Below are positions 1 to 9,148 of a stretch of DNA of 64,000 nt, one piece after another. The position numbers and the translations under genes were made by a program. Origin of the DNA: Paenibacillus_E sp040812395 (lineage in GTDB: Bacteria > Bacillota > Bacilli > Paenibacillales > NBRC-103111); contig NZ_JBFNXH010000003.1 of the NCBI RefSeq assembly GCF_040812395.1, positions 1 through 64,000 of the forward strand, in the 5' to 3' direction. Below the pieces are notes generated by a model that saw only the letters and a list, made by a program, of their open reading frames with translations, was not told the origin of the DNA and searched no databases. Position 1 is the first letter of the stretch; every line of letters begins with the position of its first letter.

Positions 1-102
1 GTCGCATTTTTTGTACCCACTGCTAGAACTCATCGAAAAATCATTAGTTTGTCAGTGGCCACCAAAATAAGTGGCATGGAGGTTTTTTTATGCGATCATT
101 AC

Positions 103-1221
103 TCAACCCCATATGGATAAAGAGATTGGTTGATTGCTCTTATGGATAATATCGCTAACAATATGAGCCGCTGCTTGCTTTCTTTGCAAACCGATCATCC
201 GAGACCGAACTTCTTCGCGCAAAGTGGGATGCTCCATTAAATATTGAATGCCGTACGACAGTTCTTCAATGTCATCAGAGATCGTAGCGACGCCGCAGCT
301 GGCCAAATATTTAGCATTTTCTCTTTCCTGCCCCGCGTAAGGCCTGTAAATAAAGATAGGCAATTGTAAAGCAATTGCTTCTGTTAAGGTTAATCCGCCT
401 GCCTTGGTGACGATGCATGTGGAGGCTGACATCCATTCATGAAGATTGTTGACAAAACCATAAATAGTCAGATGCGTGTACACGTTGAATTGGGCTTCAA
501 GTTTCTGCTTCAGCTTCTCGTTCCGGCCACAGACCACGACGATTTGACAATGCGCGATGTGGATTAAAGACGCTAGCAAATCATCGACGTAGCTGGACGC
601 GCCTTGATCCGCGGCCATAATAAGAATTCTCTTTTTATTCGAACTTTTCCGTGTGGATAAGCTCGTGAATTCATGGCGTACTGGAATGCCGCTGACCTCA
701 ATGCAGTCACGAGTAAATCCTTTATACATGATTTGGTGTTTCAGCTCTTCGGTCGCTACATAGTATTTATCAACCAATGGGTGCAGCCAAGTATTATGTA
801 GAGCGAAATCCGTCAAGACAGTAACATTACGTATACCTAAGGAACTGCATATTTCAGGCGAAGCACCGAATGGAAATGTATTGACAACGGCGTCTGGGCG
901 TTCTTGATGGATTATTTCTTTCAGCTTTTTTTTGCCTAAGGCAGTCATTGAGCGTTGAAATAAAGCCGTACTTTTCTTTTCCCTTGTCCAATAATAGCTC
1001 CAACCGTAATAATCCAAGCCCATTCTTGATATTTTCGTGCTTTTGTTAACAAGCGATGTTGTCACCATATTAATAAAAGGATGTCCCTCTTTCATGAGAT
1101 CAACGACTTTGACGTGCTCCACACCTTGTCTTACAAATTGTTCATACAATGCTTGTGCAGCTTGAATATGTCCATTCCCATAGCTTGCCGTAAGGATTAG
1201 TATGCGTGGATTAGCATTCAT
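103..1221 (-). CDS. UgtP/MGDG-synthase family glycosyltransferase
   Basis: This 372-residue protein belongs to the MGDG-synthase/UgtP group of GT-B glycosyltransferases. In Bacillales these move glucose from UDP-glucose onto diacylglycerol at the inner membrane face, giving glycolipids that also anchor lipoteichoic acid. The N-terminal domain opens with ILTASYGNGH (about residues 9-18), the family signature. The C-terminal nucleotide-sugar domain carries TKAGGLTLTEAIA followed by a RPYAGQERENA segment, as in GT28-type enzymes. The ATG is preceded by AAGGAGG. It is a single-gene unit on the minus strand; the two-component genes lie upstream behind their own terminator. The family is clear; the acceptor lipid and processivity cannot be read from sequence. 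Confidence 0.85.
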   Translation of the reverse strand: MNANPRILILTASYGNGHIQAAQALYEQFVRQGVEHVKVVDLMKEGHPFINMVTTSLVNKSTKISRMGLDYYGWSYYWTREKKSTALFQRSMTALGKKKLKEIIHQERPDAVVNTFPFGASPEICSSLGIRNVTVLTDFALHNTWLHPLVDKYYVATEELKHQIMYKGFTRDCIEVSGIPVRHEFTSLSTRKSSNKKRILIMAADQGASSYVDDLLASLIHIAHCQIVVVCGRNEKLKQKLEAQFNVYTHLTIYGFVNNLHEWMSASTCIVTKAGGLTLTEAIALQLPIFIYRPYAGQERENAKYLASCGVATISDDIEELSYGIQYLMEHPTLREEVRSRMIGLQRKQAAAHIVSDIIHKSNQPISLSIWG

Positions 1222-1519
1222 TGCTAAGTAATCCTCCTTGCTGATGGTTTTTAAACTTTCTCTCTACATTTACGGATTAGGCTACCCTTTTACATCTTTA
1301 TTCGCAAGTTGCACCCGAAAGTCCATATCTCCTGCTTTTTCGGATGATACTATTCCTTCGGCAAAGCATGCGCAAGTACCTGCTAACAATCTGCAAATAC
1401 ATCTAATTAAACCAAAAACCGCGGGTTTTTGGCAATGGTCAACGATATCCTAAGGCGAACTCGCTATCCTCACAGACACTTTACACGGCTAAAATGATAG
1501 AAAAATGAGAACGGTAAAG
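1222..1519. other. intergenic, upstream of the glycosyltransferase
   Basis: This gap holds the ribosome binding site of the glycosyltransferase at its left end (AAGGAGG on the minus strand). I see no convincing gene. A plus-strand open frame at 1238-1453 has no ribosome binding site or recognisable domain. Confidence 0.4.
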
Positions 1520-1548
1520 AAAAAACCATGGCTCCTCTAAGCACATGG
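1520..1548 (-). terminator. intrinsic terminator after the histidine kinase
   Basis: On the minus strand, directly after the kinase stop codon, CCATG-t-GCT pairs with AGC-CATGG around a short loop and is followed by six T residues. It ends the response-regulator/kinase transcript. Confidence 0.7.
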
Positions 1549-2967
1549 CTACAAATAATTATTTACGATGGGCAGCATGATCGTTACGGTTGTGCCTTCA
1601 TTTTCAATACTTGAAATCGATATTTCACCATGGTTGATACGTACTAGCTGCTTCGCGATCGATAATCCGAGTCCAGTACCTCCAATCTCGCGATTTCTCG
1701 CTTTATCCACGCGGTAAAATCGGTCAAATACATACGGGATATCATCCTGAGAAATGCCTATCCCATAATCACGAACAATAATTTTCAAGTCATTCTCGGT
1801 CGGTAGGGCCTTCACACTAATTCTTTTCCAATTAGCCGAATATTTAACAGCGTTATCGAGTACGATCAGCAGAATCTGTTCTACATGCATCGCTATCATG
1901 CGAACGTAGGCGTGCCCGAGAGACGTTGCCTCGACTTCAAAATTGAAGTCCGGATGAAGTGCCTCTACCCTGCTTATTGTATCTCTGAGAATAGGCTCTA
2001 TCTGGATGGACTCAAGGTCATCATCTAACGGTTGCGACTCCACTTTCGTGAGCGTAAGCAGCTCCTGCACGAGTCCTTTCAAACGCCTTACTTCCTGTAG
2101 AGAAGCTGTCAATGATTCTTGAAGGACTAGCGGATCTGTCTTCCCCCAGCGGTTCAGCATCGACAAATGCCCTTCCAATATGGTAATTGGTGTCCTCAGT
2201 TCATGCGAAGCATCTTCCACGAATTGTTTTTGTTGGCGGAAGGACCCCTCAAGTTGATCCATAAGATCGTTAAACAGATTTGCTAAACTGGACAATTCGT
2301 CACCATTCTCAATATTGGCAACACGCTCTGTCAAGCCTTTCTGCTTCACGCTGCGAATCGCTGAGCCTAGCGCTCGAATAGGCTGCATGAATTGCTTGGC
2401 GATGGAAAGTCCGCTAATGCCGCTAATGAGGACAGCAAGCAATCCGCCAACGATCATAACCCAGAATAATGTCCGGTTAAAATGATCGAACGTTTCCAAG
2501 TTTGTTGCAACTTCTATGGTGCCGCTCCATTGTGCAGTTGCGATTGGGGTTCTATAAATTAACAAATGGTCCTCGCCATGAGTGATATCCTGCACTTGCC
2601 CAATATTAGAATGTTGAGGTAAGACCCATTCTCCTTTAAAATGATTCGTTACAGAAAATAGGGGGATCCCTTGTGCATTTACGAAACGTATCATTTGATT
2701 TTTGCCAACAATCTTCTCCATGTAAGTCCGAGTCTCTGCCAAAGTAAGCGTCTCTGCCCCTTTGGTTTTCACGGCCAGGTAATCTTGAATCTGAACCATG
2801 GTCACTTGAATCGCGCTCTTCTCCTGGTTTAGCATCCAATTTTTCAAAACCAAATACTGAGCGAAATTGTAAGAAACAAAGAGAAGGAAGATCAACAGCG
2901 TAGCTCCAAGCATAAGTTTCCACTTAATCGGGAGACGGCGAAATCCGTGCATCATACGCTTTTTCAT
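1549..2967 (-). CDS. two-component sensor histidine kinase
   Basis: A 472-residue membrane kinase with transmembrane segments at about residues 18-38 and 166-189, an extracytoplasmic sensor region of about 125 residues between them, and a HAMP region (about 190-243). The dimerisation box EDASHELRTP carries the phospho-acceptor His255. The ATPase domain shows DNAVKYS (N box), DYGIGI (G1) and GGTGLGLSI (G2). It phosphorylates the OmpR-type regulator encoded just upstream, whose stop overlaps its start as ATGA, so the two are translationally coupled. The domain order is like the CssS/YkoH class. The stimulus is unknown; neighbouring envelope genes suggest, but do not prove, an envelope signal. 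Confidence 0.9.
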   Translation of the reverse strand: MKKRMMHGFRRLPIKWKLMLGATLLIFLLFVSYNFAQYLVLKNWMLNQEKSAIQVTMVQIQDYLAVKTKGAETLTLAETRTYMEKIVGKNQMIRFVNAQGIPLFSVTNHFKGEWVLPQHSNIGQVQDITHGEDHLLIYRTPIATAQWSGTIEVATNLETFDHFNRTLFWVMIVGGLLAVLISGISGLSIAKQFMQPIRALGSAIRSVKQKGLTERVANIENGDELSSLANLFNDLMDQLEGSFRQQKQFVEDASHELRTPITILEGHLSMLNRWGKTDPLVLQESLTASLQEVRRLKGLVQELLTLTKVESQPLDDDLESIQIEPILRDTISRVEALHPDFNFEVEATSLGHAYVRMIAMHVEQILLIVLDNAVKYSANWKRISVKALPTENDLKIIVRDYGIGISQDDIPYVFDRFYRVDKARNREIGGTGLGLSIAKQLVRINHGEISISSIENEGTTVTIMLPIVNNYL

Positions 2968-3638
2968 CGCATTACATACCCTATTCCGCGAATGGTTTGT
3001 ATAAAGCTGCTCTCTCCTAACGGATCCAATTTGTTTCGCAAATACCGGACGTAGACATCAACTACATTCGTCTCCACAGGCGAGTCAAACCCCCATACAT
3101 GATCGAGAAGCATATCTCGCGTCAGCACCAGATTAGGATGCTTCATAAACATAACCAAGAGATCGAACTCCCGTTTCGTGAGATCTACGATTTGTTTGTC
3201 TTTATACACCATTCGGGCATCCATATCGACTTTGATATCCTTAAAAGTGACACTCGTATGCTGAAGACCATTCCCTTCTTCTACGCGGCGAAAAATCGCC
3301 CTCATTCGGGCCAATAATTCCTCAATCGCAAAAGGTTTAGGTATATAATCATCTGCGCCGCTATCCAGCCCGGAGACCCGATCCACAACGCTGTCCCTAG
3401 CGGTTAGCATAATGATCGGTGTTTTTTTCACAGTGCGAATGCGTCTGCAAACCTCGATTCCGCTCAAATAGGGGAGCATGATGTCGAGCAGTATCAGATC
3501 CCATTCCTCTTGCAGGGCCAGATTTAAACCGGCTTGACCATCGTAAGCGACTTGTACGAAAAACGCCTCATGCTCCAATTCGAGTTGAATAAATCGAACT
3601 AAATTTTTCTCGTCCTCGATCACTAAAATCCGTTTCAT
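2964..3638 (-). CDS. OmpR/PhoB-family response regulator
   Basis: An N-terminal receiver domain (ILVIEDE acidic pocket near the start, LILLDIMLP with the phospho-Asp near residue 52, MLTA and KPF later) is joined to a C-terminal winged-helix DNA-binding domain (LTKREFDLL ... VETNVVDVYVRYLRNKLD ... IRGIGYVMR). The open frame reaches back to 3659, but AAGGAG sits six bases before the second of two adjacent ATGs, so the start at 3638 is preferred (3641 is possible). It overlaps the kinase gene by four bases. Full-length for the family, with no missing key residue. Confidence 0.92.
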   Translation of the reverse strand: MKRILVIEDEKNLVRFIQLELEHEAFFVQVAYDGQAGLNLALQEEWDLILLDIMLPYLSGIEVCRRIRTVKKTPIIMLTARDSVVDRVSGLDSGADDYIPKPFAIEELLARMRAIFRRVEEGNGLQHTSVTFKDIKVDMDARMVYKDKQIVDLTKREFDLLVMFMKHPNLVLTRDMLLDHVWGFDSPVETNVVDVYVRYLRNKLDPLGESSFIQTIRGIGYVMR

Positions 3639-4063
3639 CATAAACTCCTTTGCAAACATCTTTCCTTCATCATAAATGAACTACATGAGAGAATAATGAG
3701 GATCGTGCATGGCTCACCCTTTTTCGAAGAGCAGCCATGCCCAGCCCAGACAAATTCAATTGTATGCCCTGTACCTGCTTATTTGCCTGTTTCGCTATAT
3801 TAAGAAAAACGCCTAGCGGCGTCCTGGGTATAAACCATATGTTGGCGCAGGGGGAGTGGATTGGGAATGGGATTACTACCGCTAACGCTTCTCCACCCCA
3901 CACCCATTCGCATTTCTGTTCTACTTTGTGTGCTGCCGGACCGCCTATTTCCCATGCACAGCGGTATTGACGGAACTATGAGGCCTTATTCCACGGCAAC
4001 GTCCCTGTTCTCCCCCTGGAGCGGAACTCGCATACCCGATGCGGTATGGGGTGATCCAGCTTC
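3639..4063. other. intergenic region between regulator and DUF2334 gene
   Basis: About 425 bases. Several plus-strand open frames occur but none has a ribosome binding site or recognisable product. A short inverted repeat (CATACC/GGTATG near 4030-4047) lacks a U-run in either direction. It must contain the promoter of the two-component operon, but I could not fix one with confidence. Confidence 0.4.
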
Positions 4064-5980
4064 TTATTCGTTTTTACTCTGATAGGATAGCGCAATATCC
4101 ATATTCCCATCCCTGCTGTCGATCAAAGCGATATCCTCTTTTCCGTTTGCATCAAAATCGGAAATCGCTAGACGGCTGCCGATTTTCCCCCATGGCCCGA
4201 AGACTGAAAGTAATTTATACTCATTCACTTCCGTTTGCTGATACACGCGACTGCTCATATTTTTGGCATCCCAGCGCAGTATATCTTCCTTCCCATCCCC
4301 ATTGAAATCCCCAAACCGCATTTCACCAAGTTCCGCCGGGATGTCGAAGGATACTTTTTGAGCTTTCCACTGCAGACCGTCTCGGTCAAATTCGAGTTCC
4401 ACGCCTTGTGAAGCATCTGATCTAGAGAGGAAAATGCGCTGTCCCCCTTCTTTCTTTAAATCTCTTACGATTAATTCTCTGCCGGCGTTCGACTTGAACG
4501 GATAAGGTTTAATTGGCGTTACTACTCCCTTATGCAGATAAAGCCCTAGCAATTGAGTGCGATCCTGCGATTGCCCCGTAAGCACGCAATCTCCATTCGG
4601 CTGGCGAAGTTCATAGACGTCGAGCCATCGATTCGCAGGAATCGACCACTTGTGATTGAGAATAAACCGTGTTCCATTCGAAAAGTAGCTCTCTAGCTTT
4701 CCACCTGGATCAACGATCCAAAGCCCTTGCTTTCCGTCCCCGTTCGTATGATTCAGCGTGAATGCTGCACCATCTGAATTCGCGATAGTCGCCCATACTT
4801 TCGGCTCAGGCTGCTTTTCGTTGCGCTGATCTTTGAACTTTCCTTCTATGACAGAAACATTCCCCGTCTTCTTCTCCCATGCGACGAGATCCGCTTGACC
4901 TCGTCCGGTCACGTTGCCAATCTTCAAATTCGTCTCTTTGCCACTGCTGAACTTCACACGCTGAGCTGGGCTAAAGGGAATATAATCATGGATCGAATAA
5001 AAGGAATATCCCTTCGAATGGATTTGAGAAATCAATTTCTGAAGAATGCTTTTATTCGCTTTCGGATATGTAAATTCAGGTATCCCATCACGTATTACAG
5101 GGTTGCCGGATGAATCGACGGTCTGAATGAGTTGGTTAAATTCCAAAAATGGATGATAAAAAAAAGAATTCACCCGATCCGTTTTGCCAATTTGATTCAA
5201 AATGACATTTTCATCCTTATTGCTTGCGATATAGGTCAGAGGCGTTGGCACGTAAACCGCGCCCAATGAAGGGGAACCGAATCCCTGATTACGTTCATTG
5301 AGATATTGAGCGGCGGCCGGATTTGGGTTGACTGCTACTAGCGGCTGATACATAAGTCCGAAATAGCTGGCAAATACTTGATCTTGCACCGGCGCTGTAT
5401 GATAATGAGGAGCTTCCCAGAAACGAGGCTGAAATCCTGCTGCATGAAAAATCTGAATGCCCGCTCTAACGCGCTGTTCGGCAAATGAAGCCGTCTTGGT
5501 TTCCTCCAGGTCGCTTACATTAAATTCATTGCCGACACCTGATGCATGATGGCCGTCATCGCGCAGTACATCCCCTGCTTGATGTGTATACCCATGCATG
5601 CCTAAGGCAGCTCCAGCATGAACGGCTTGTTGAAGCACCCGATTAAAGGAACCGATGTACGAGTCACCTTGCTGATCCAAAGATCGATCATACCGGGTCC
5701 CATCGGGCAGTAGATTTATCCATCTGGGAATGACCGCCAGACTGTATTGCACATGGTTATCATGCAAATATTCTAAAACTGCTCTTAACTTGCCTAAGCC
5801 TTCCAAAGAGCTATAGTAGCCTCCAGGCCCAATATCTTCTAATCGTATCATCACGAATCTGGGATTATTATCAGCACCCTCTACAGTAATGATTTGATAA
5901 ATACCAAAAAATAAAAGCAATGCAAGTAAACATGGCAATACATAGCGCATCCATTTATGTGTTTGCAAATAAATCCTCAT
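4064..5980 (-). CDS. membrane-anchored DUF2334 protein with FG-GAP/VCBS repeats
   Basis: A 638-residue protein with one N-terminal membrane segment (about residues 12-29), so it is probably anchored outside the membrane. Residues about 40-330 match the DUF2334 fold, a polysaccharide-deacetylase-like TIM-barrel relative, with PGGYYS, LGMHGYTHQAGD and IHDYIPF segments. The C-terminal half has beta-propeller-type FG-GAP/VCBS repeats, with the calcium-loop-like motifs GDFNGDGKEDI and SDFDANGKEDI near the end. Surface polysaccharide processing is plausible, but no activity is proven for this architecture. It stands alone, with no obvious operon partner. Confidence 0.75.
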   Translation of the reverse strand: MRIYLQTHKWMRYVLPCLLALLLFFGIYQIITVEGADNNPRFVMIRLEDIGPGGYYSSLEGLGKLRAVLEYLHDNHVQYSLAVIPRWINLLPDGTRYDRSLDQQGDSYIGSFNRVLQQAVHAGAALGMHGYTHQAGDVLRDDGHHASGVGNEFNVSDLEETKTASFAEQRVRAGIQIFHAAGFQPRFWEAPHYHTAPVQDQVFASYFGLMYQPLVAVNPNPAAAQYLNERNQGFGSPSLGAVYVPTPLTYIASNKDENVILNQIGKTDRVNSFFYHPFLEFNQLIQTVDSSGNPVIRDGIPEFTYPKANKSILQKLISQIHSKGYSFYSIHDYIPFSPAQRVKFSSGKETNLKIGNVTGRGQADLVAWEKKTGNVSVIEGKFKDQRNEKQPEPKVWATIANSDGAAFTLNHTNGDGKQGLWIVDPGGKLESYFSNGTRFILNHKWSIPANRWLDVYELRQPNGDCVLTGQSQDRTQLLGLYLHKGVVTPIKPYPFKSNAGRELIVRDLKKEGGQRIFLSRSDASQGVELEFDRDGLQWKAQKVSFDIPAELGEMRFGDFNGDGKEDILRWDAKNMSSRVYQQTEVNEYKLLSVFGPWGKIGSRLAISDFDANGKEDIALIDSRDGNMDIALSYQSKNE

Positions 5981-6131
5981 AGCAAACTCCCCTCAAGATC
6001 GTGGACCTGGTGTCAGATGTCTTTGTTTTACTATATCAATGACCTTTTGTCCATATTATTTTTCACGAAATTATCCGGTATTTCGACATATACGACCTTT
6101 AGGTCGAGTGGTTTGACTCACTGGTGTTGAA

Positions 6132-6563
6132 GTGCTACAATTCAAACAAATTTGGTTTCAACTCGTGAATGGAGGGGTTCAACTGTCACCTTTTACACGA
6201 AGAAAGTATTGGACCATTTTGGTTTGGCTCACTATATCCATGTTCATTTTCCCATTAACTCCGCCGATATCCCAGCAGTTCCCTGCTGATGTCGAAATTT
6301 TAGTCCAATCCAATACCACGCAAGTGCTGACGCATCAAGAGCATGCACCACCGCCCAAGATTATATTCGCTCAGCAAAACTTGATCCATTGGCATGACGA
6401 CTTTCCTAAGGAGTACTATATCACCGTTTTTGTTGTGTTCATCCCTTTTCTATTGTCAAGGGTGCGCGAACGACTGAAAGGAATCTTGCTGGCTTTTCTC
6501 AAATTCACCTCATTGTACGCGGGACTCATTCATTCTTACATGCGGGCTATATCCTATGAATGA
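6132..6563 (+). CDS. small membrane protein of unknown function upstream of yitT-like gene
   Basis: I do not recognise the family. The longest reading (GTG at 6132) gives 143 residues with two hydrophobic segments, one near residues 27-45 and one near 95-110, separated by a polar proline-rich loop likely outside the membrane, and an Arg/Lys-rich cytoplasmic side (RVRERLK). The 6132 GTG has no ribosome binding site. A GGAGGGG at 6171-6177 lies five bases before an in-frame CTG at 6183, so the true product may start there with about 126 residues. The gene ends 23 bases before the YitT-family gene and probably shares its transcript. Confidence 0.55.
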   Translation: MLQFKQIWFQLVNGGVQLSPFTRRKYWTILVWLTISMFIFPLTPPISQQFPADVEILVQSNTTQVLTHQEHAPPPKIIFAQQNLIHWHDDFPKEYYITVFVVFIPFLLSRVRERLKGILLAFLKFTSLYAGLIHSYMRAISYE

Positions 6564-6586
6564 ATTGAGGAAAGAGGGAACCTTTT

Positions 6587-7483
6587 ATGTCAAATGCAAC
6601 TACACAAACCGAACATGTGCCGTCCCAACACCAAAAGCTAAAAAGGTCCAAATTTTTTAGAAGAATCTTGTTTATGATCTTTGGATCCGCCCTTTTCTCG
6701 GTTGGTCTGGAAATTTTCCTAGTCCCTAACAATATTATTGACGGCGGCGTAGTTGGGATTTCCATCATCATTTCGCATTTAACACATATTCCGTTAGGTG
6801 TGTTTCTGGTCGTACTCAATCTGCCTTTCTTGCTGCTCGGCTATAAACAAATTGGAAAAACATTCGCGCTGTCTACGTTATTTTCCGTCATCTTGATGTC
6901 CATCGGAAGCTCGCTGCTGCATCCCGTTCAAGCGATTACGATTGATCCGCTGCTGGCCGCTGTTTTTGGCGGCATTATTCTCGGTATCGGTGTCGGACTC
7001 GTTATCCGTTCTGGCGGTTCGCTGGACGGGACCGAAATAGTTGCCATCCTTTTCAGCAAAAAAACACCGTTCTCTGTCGGGGAAATCGTCATGTTCTTCA
7101 ACTTTTTCATCCTAGGCAGCGCGGGTTTCGTATTTGGTTGGGATCACGCGATGTACTCGCTGATTGCGTACTATATCGCTTTTAAAATGATCGATATCAC
7201 CATTGAAGGTCTGGATCAGTCCAAATCCGTGTGGATCATCAGCGATGAGCATGCGCGAATCGGGGATGCCATTACCCATCGTTTAGGACGCGGTGTGACG
7301 TACCTGATTGGGGAAGGCGCATTTACCGGGGATGACAAGAAAGTCATCTTCAGCGTGATTACACGGCTGGAAGAAGCCAAACTGAAATCCATTGTGGATG
7401 ATCTGGATCCCAAAGCCTTTCTCGCCATTGGCAATATCCATGATGTGAAAGGCGGCAGATTTAAGAAAAAAGATATTCACTAA
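6587..7483 (+). CDS. YitT family membrane protein (DUF2179)
   Basis: A 298-residue protein with about five membrane segments in the first 190 residues (GLEIFLVPNNIIDGGVVGIS, a conserved family patch, comes early) and a soluble C-terminal DUF2179 domain (about 230-285, with GEGAFTGDDKKVIFSVITR and DPKAFLAI). YitT proteins are common in Firmicutes, often in several copies; their role is not established. An AAAGAGG precedes the ATG. It is followed at once by a strong terminator. Confidence 0.88.
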   Translation: MSNATTQTEHVPSQHQKLKRSKFFRRILFMIFGSALFSVGLEIFLVPNNIIDGGVVGISIIISHLTHIPLGVFLVVLNLPFLLLGYKQIGKTFALSTLFSVILMSIGSSLLHPVQAITIDPLLAAVFGGIILGIGVGLVIRSGGSLDGTEIVAILFSKKTPFSVGEIVMFFNFFILGSAGFVFGWDHAMYSLIAYYIAFKMIDITIEGLDQSKSVWIISDEHARIGDAITHRLGRGVTYLIGEGAFTGDDKKVIFSVITRLEEAKLKSIVDDLDPKAFLAIGNIHDVKGGRFKKKDIH

Positions 7484-7488
7484 ACGTC

Positions 7489-7531
7489 AAAATGCCTTTC
7501 CAAAGCCTGCGCGGCTTGGAAGGGCATTTTT
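7489..7531 (+). terminator. intrinsic terminator after yitT-like gene
   Basis: AAATGCCTTTCCAAAGCC pairs with GGCTTGGAAGGGCATTT around a TGCGC loop and is followed by T residues. The complementary strand also ends in T residues, so it can serve the convergent permease gene. Confidence 0.85.
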
Positions 7532-7634
7532 AAATCCAAGGAAATATGATCTATAAGTAACCAACACGCATAGAGGCACTGACGGTTGAGCATGCCGCAA
7601 AGCTGATGAATCTGAGTTACGGAAATTGCAAGAG

Positions 7635-9002
7635 CTATCGGCTGCGGCAATCCGAATTGGACAACGACATCGCCTGCAGCTCATATTTGTTCCAATTCAC
7701 TGCGGATTCTAGAATCAAAGATAAAATGACCCCCATGGCTAGGCCATTGCTGAGAAGCGGACGTAAGTACATGGGCAACAGCGAGAACGCCTGCGGTGGT
7801 ATGTTCATCATGCTAATGCCAAGCAATACGGGCAAAGCAATTCTGTACACCGTCTTGGAATTGAAAGCAATGCCCTGAATCGTGCGAAGCGATGTGCCAA
7901 ACATCTGCAAATAGGCGACGAACAACACAGCATTGCCAACACTTGAAGGCATCGTTGAGAACAATCCGCTCAGCGGAGGAATGATACCCAAGCATGCGAA
8001 CATCGCCCCTCCGATGACCAGCGCCTTGCGTTCAAGAATTTTGGTGCTTTCCAACAAGCCAACGGATGAGGTGAACAAGCCGAAGGGCAGCAATCCGAAG
8101 CAAGCGGACAACGCAGTGAACAAGCCTGTCCATACATAGGAACGTTTATATTGTTCATCGGTTGTCTTTGTCTGATACAACTTCTCAACCGTGGACAAAC
8201 AGGTAATCGAATTGGTCATGTTGATTAAACCGACGATAAATGACATCAATATGATCCCAATTTGCATATTCGGGACACCCCATGGAAATAAAGCAAACAA
8301 GGAACCTGCTTGCGCCCCTGCCTTATGTACCGATGGAAATATAAGCTCGTAGGCGATCCAGCCGACGACGATGCCGATCAAGATGGAATAGCTGCTAATG
8401 ACACGGGAGCCTTTTAAATGGATCAGCCCGACAAATATCGCGATTACAATCGATAATCCTGCGATTTTCAAATCCACCTGATCTGCGCTGTTCATCCCCA
8501 ACATGCCCTTAAAGAAGTTCATAACCAATTGGATCGTAAGCAGGAATAAGGAGACACCCATCACGATCGGCGTAAACATTTTTTTGAGAACTGAGGCAAA
8601 TCCAAGGCTGCCCAGCACGACCATCGTGAAACTTGCCAAAAGAAATCCGCTGGCGAGTCCGCCGCCGACCTCTGTCATGCTCATTCCAACCGACTGCGCG
8701 GACGCGCATAAATTAAGCACGAGCCCCCACCATAATCCGGCTGGTCCGTCCATCACGGCATAACGATGACCCCATAGGGCTTGAACAATGCAAAGAACTC
8801 CAGTCAAAATAAAAGAGCGCTGCAGCGAAGCGGCAATCTCCTCGGGCGCCAATCCAAATGCATGTCCTATGGACAGCGGAACAACAATTGTGTTCGTGAA
8901 CATGAAAAACAACCACTGAACACCGGCGAGCCAAATTTTTGGCGATAGTTTCGCTAACATATATAACCACGAGCTGCTTTCAGCTGAACCATCCTTGTTC
9001 AT
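7635..9002 (-). CDS. NCS2-family purine/pyrimidine permease
   Basis: A 455-residue, about 12-14 segment membrane protein of the nucleobase:cation symporter-2 group. The N-terminal WLFFMFTNTIVVPLSIG, the MDGPAGLWWG stretch and the TNSITCLSTVEKLY plus FTSSVGLLESTKI region match the YbbY-type branch of xanthine/uracil permeases. It probably imports a purine or pyrimidine base; the substrate cannot be assigned from sequence. It is divergent from the LysR-type gene at 9149 with a 146-base shared control region, which suggests regulation by that protein. No purine riboswitch is visible upstream. Confidence 0.82.
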   Translation of the reverse strand: MNKDGSAESSSWLYMLAKLSPKIWLAGVQWLFFMFTNTIVVPLSIGHAFGLAPEEIAASLQRSFILTGVLCIVQALWGHRYAVMDGPAGLWWGLVLNLCASAQSVGMSMTEVGGGLASGFLLASFTMVVLGSLGFASVLKKMFTPIVMGVSLFLLTIQLVMNFFKGMLGMNSADQVDLKIAGLSIVIAIFVGLIHLKGSRVISSYSILIGIVVGWIAYELIFPSVHKAGAQAGSLFALFPWGVPNMQIGIILMSFIVGLINMTNSITCLSTVEKLYQTKTTDEQYKRSYVWTGLFTALSACFGLLPFGLFTSSVGLLESTKILERKALVIGGAMFACLGIIPPLSGLFSTMPSSVGNAVLFVAYLQMFGTSLRTIQGIAFNSKTVYRIALPVLLGISMMNIPPQAFSLLPMYLRPLLSNGLAMGVILSLILESAVNWNKYELQAMSLSNSDCRSR

Positions 9003-9060
9003 CCTTCCTTTTGTACGCTAAGCTGGCTTTGTGCATGGCACCAAACGCTTTGTGCAAAAT

Positions 9061-9085
9061 TATGATAACATGGGATAGTATCATA
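9061..9085. promoter_or_regulatory. LysR-type operator (T-N11-A) in the divergent region
   Basis: Two perfect 7-base arms, TATGATA and TATCATA, flank an 11-base spacer, the classic T-N11-A geometry of LysR binding sites. It lies midway between the permease and the LysR-type gene. A weaker ATGAA/TTCAT pair overlaps its right edge (9085-9104) and could be the activation half of the site. Confidence 0.65.
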
Positions 9086-9148
9086 TGAATAATATATATT
9101 TCATTGCTTTTCTATACGATTTCCATATATGAATGAGGGTGTTACGGG

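Noticed and set aside
1..102. Hairpin GCCAC/GTGGC followed by GGAGG and ATG at 90.
   Set aside because: The plus-strand frame from 90 stops after 17 codons and no gene on the left is visible, so nothing can be called at the window edge.
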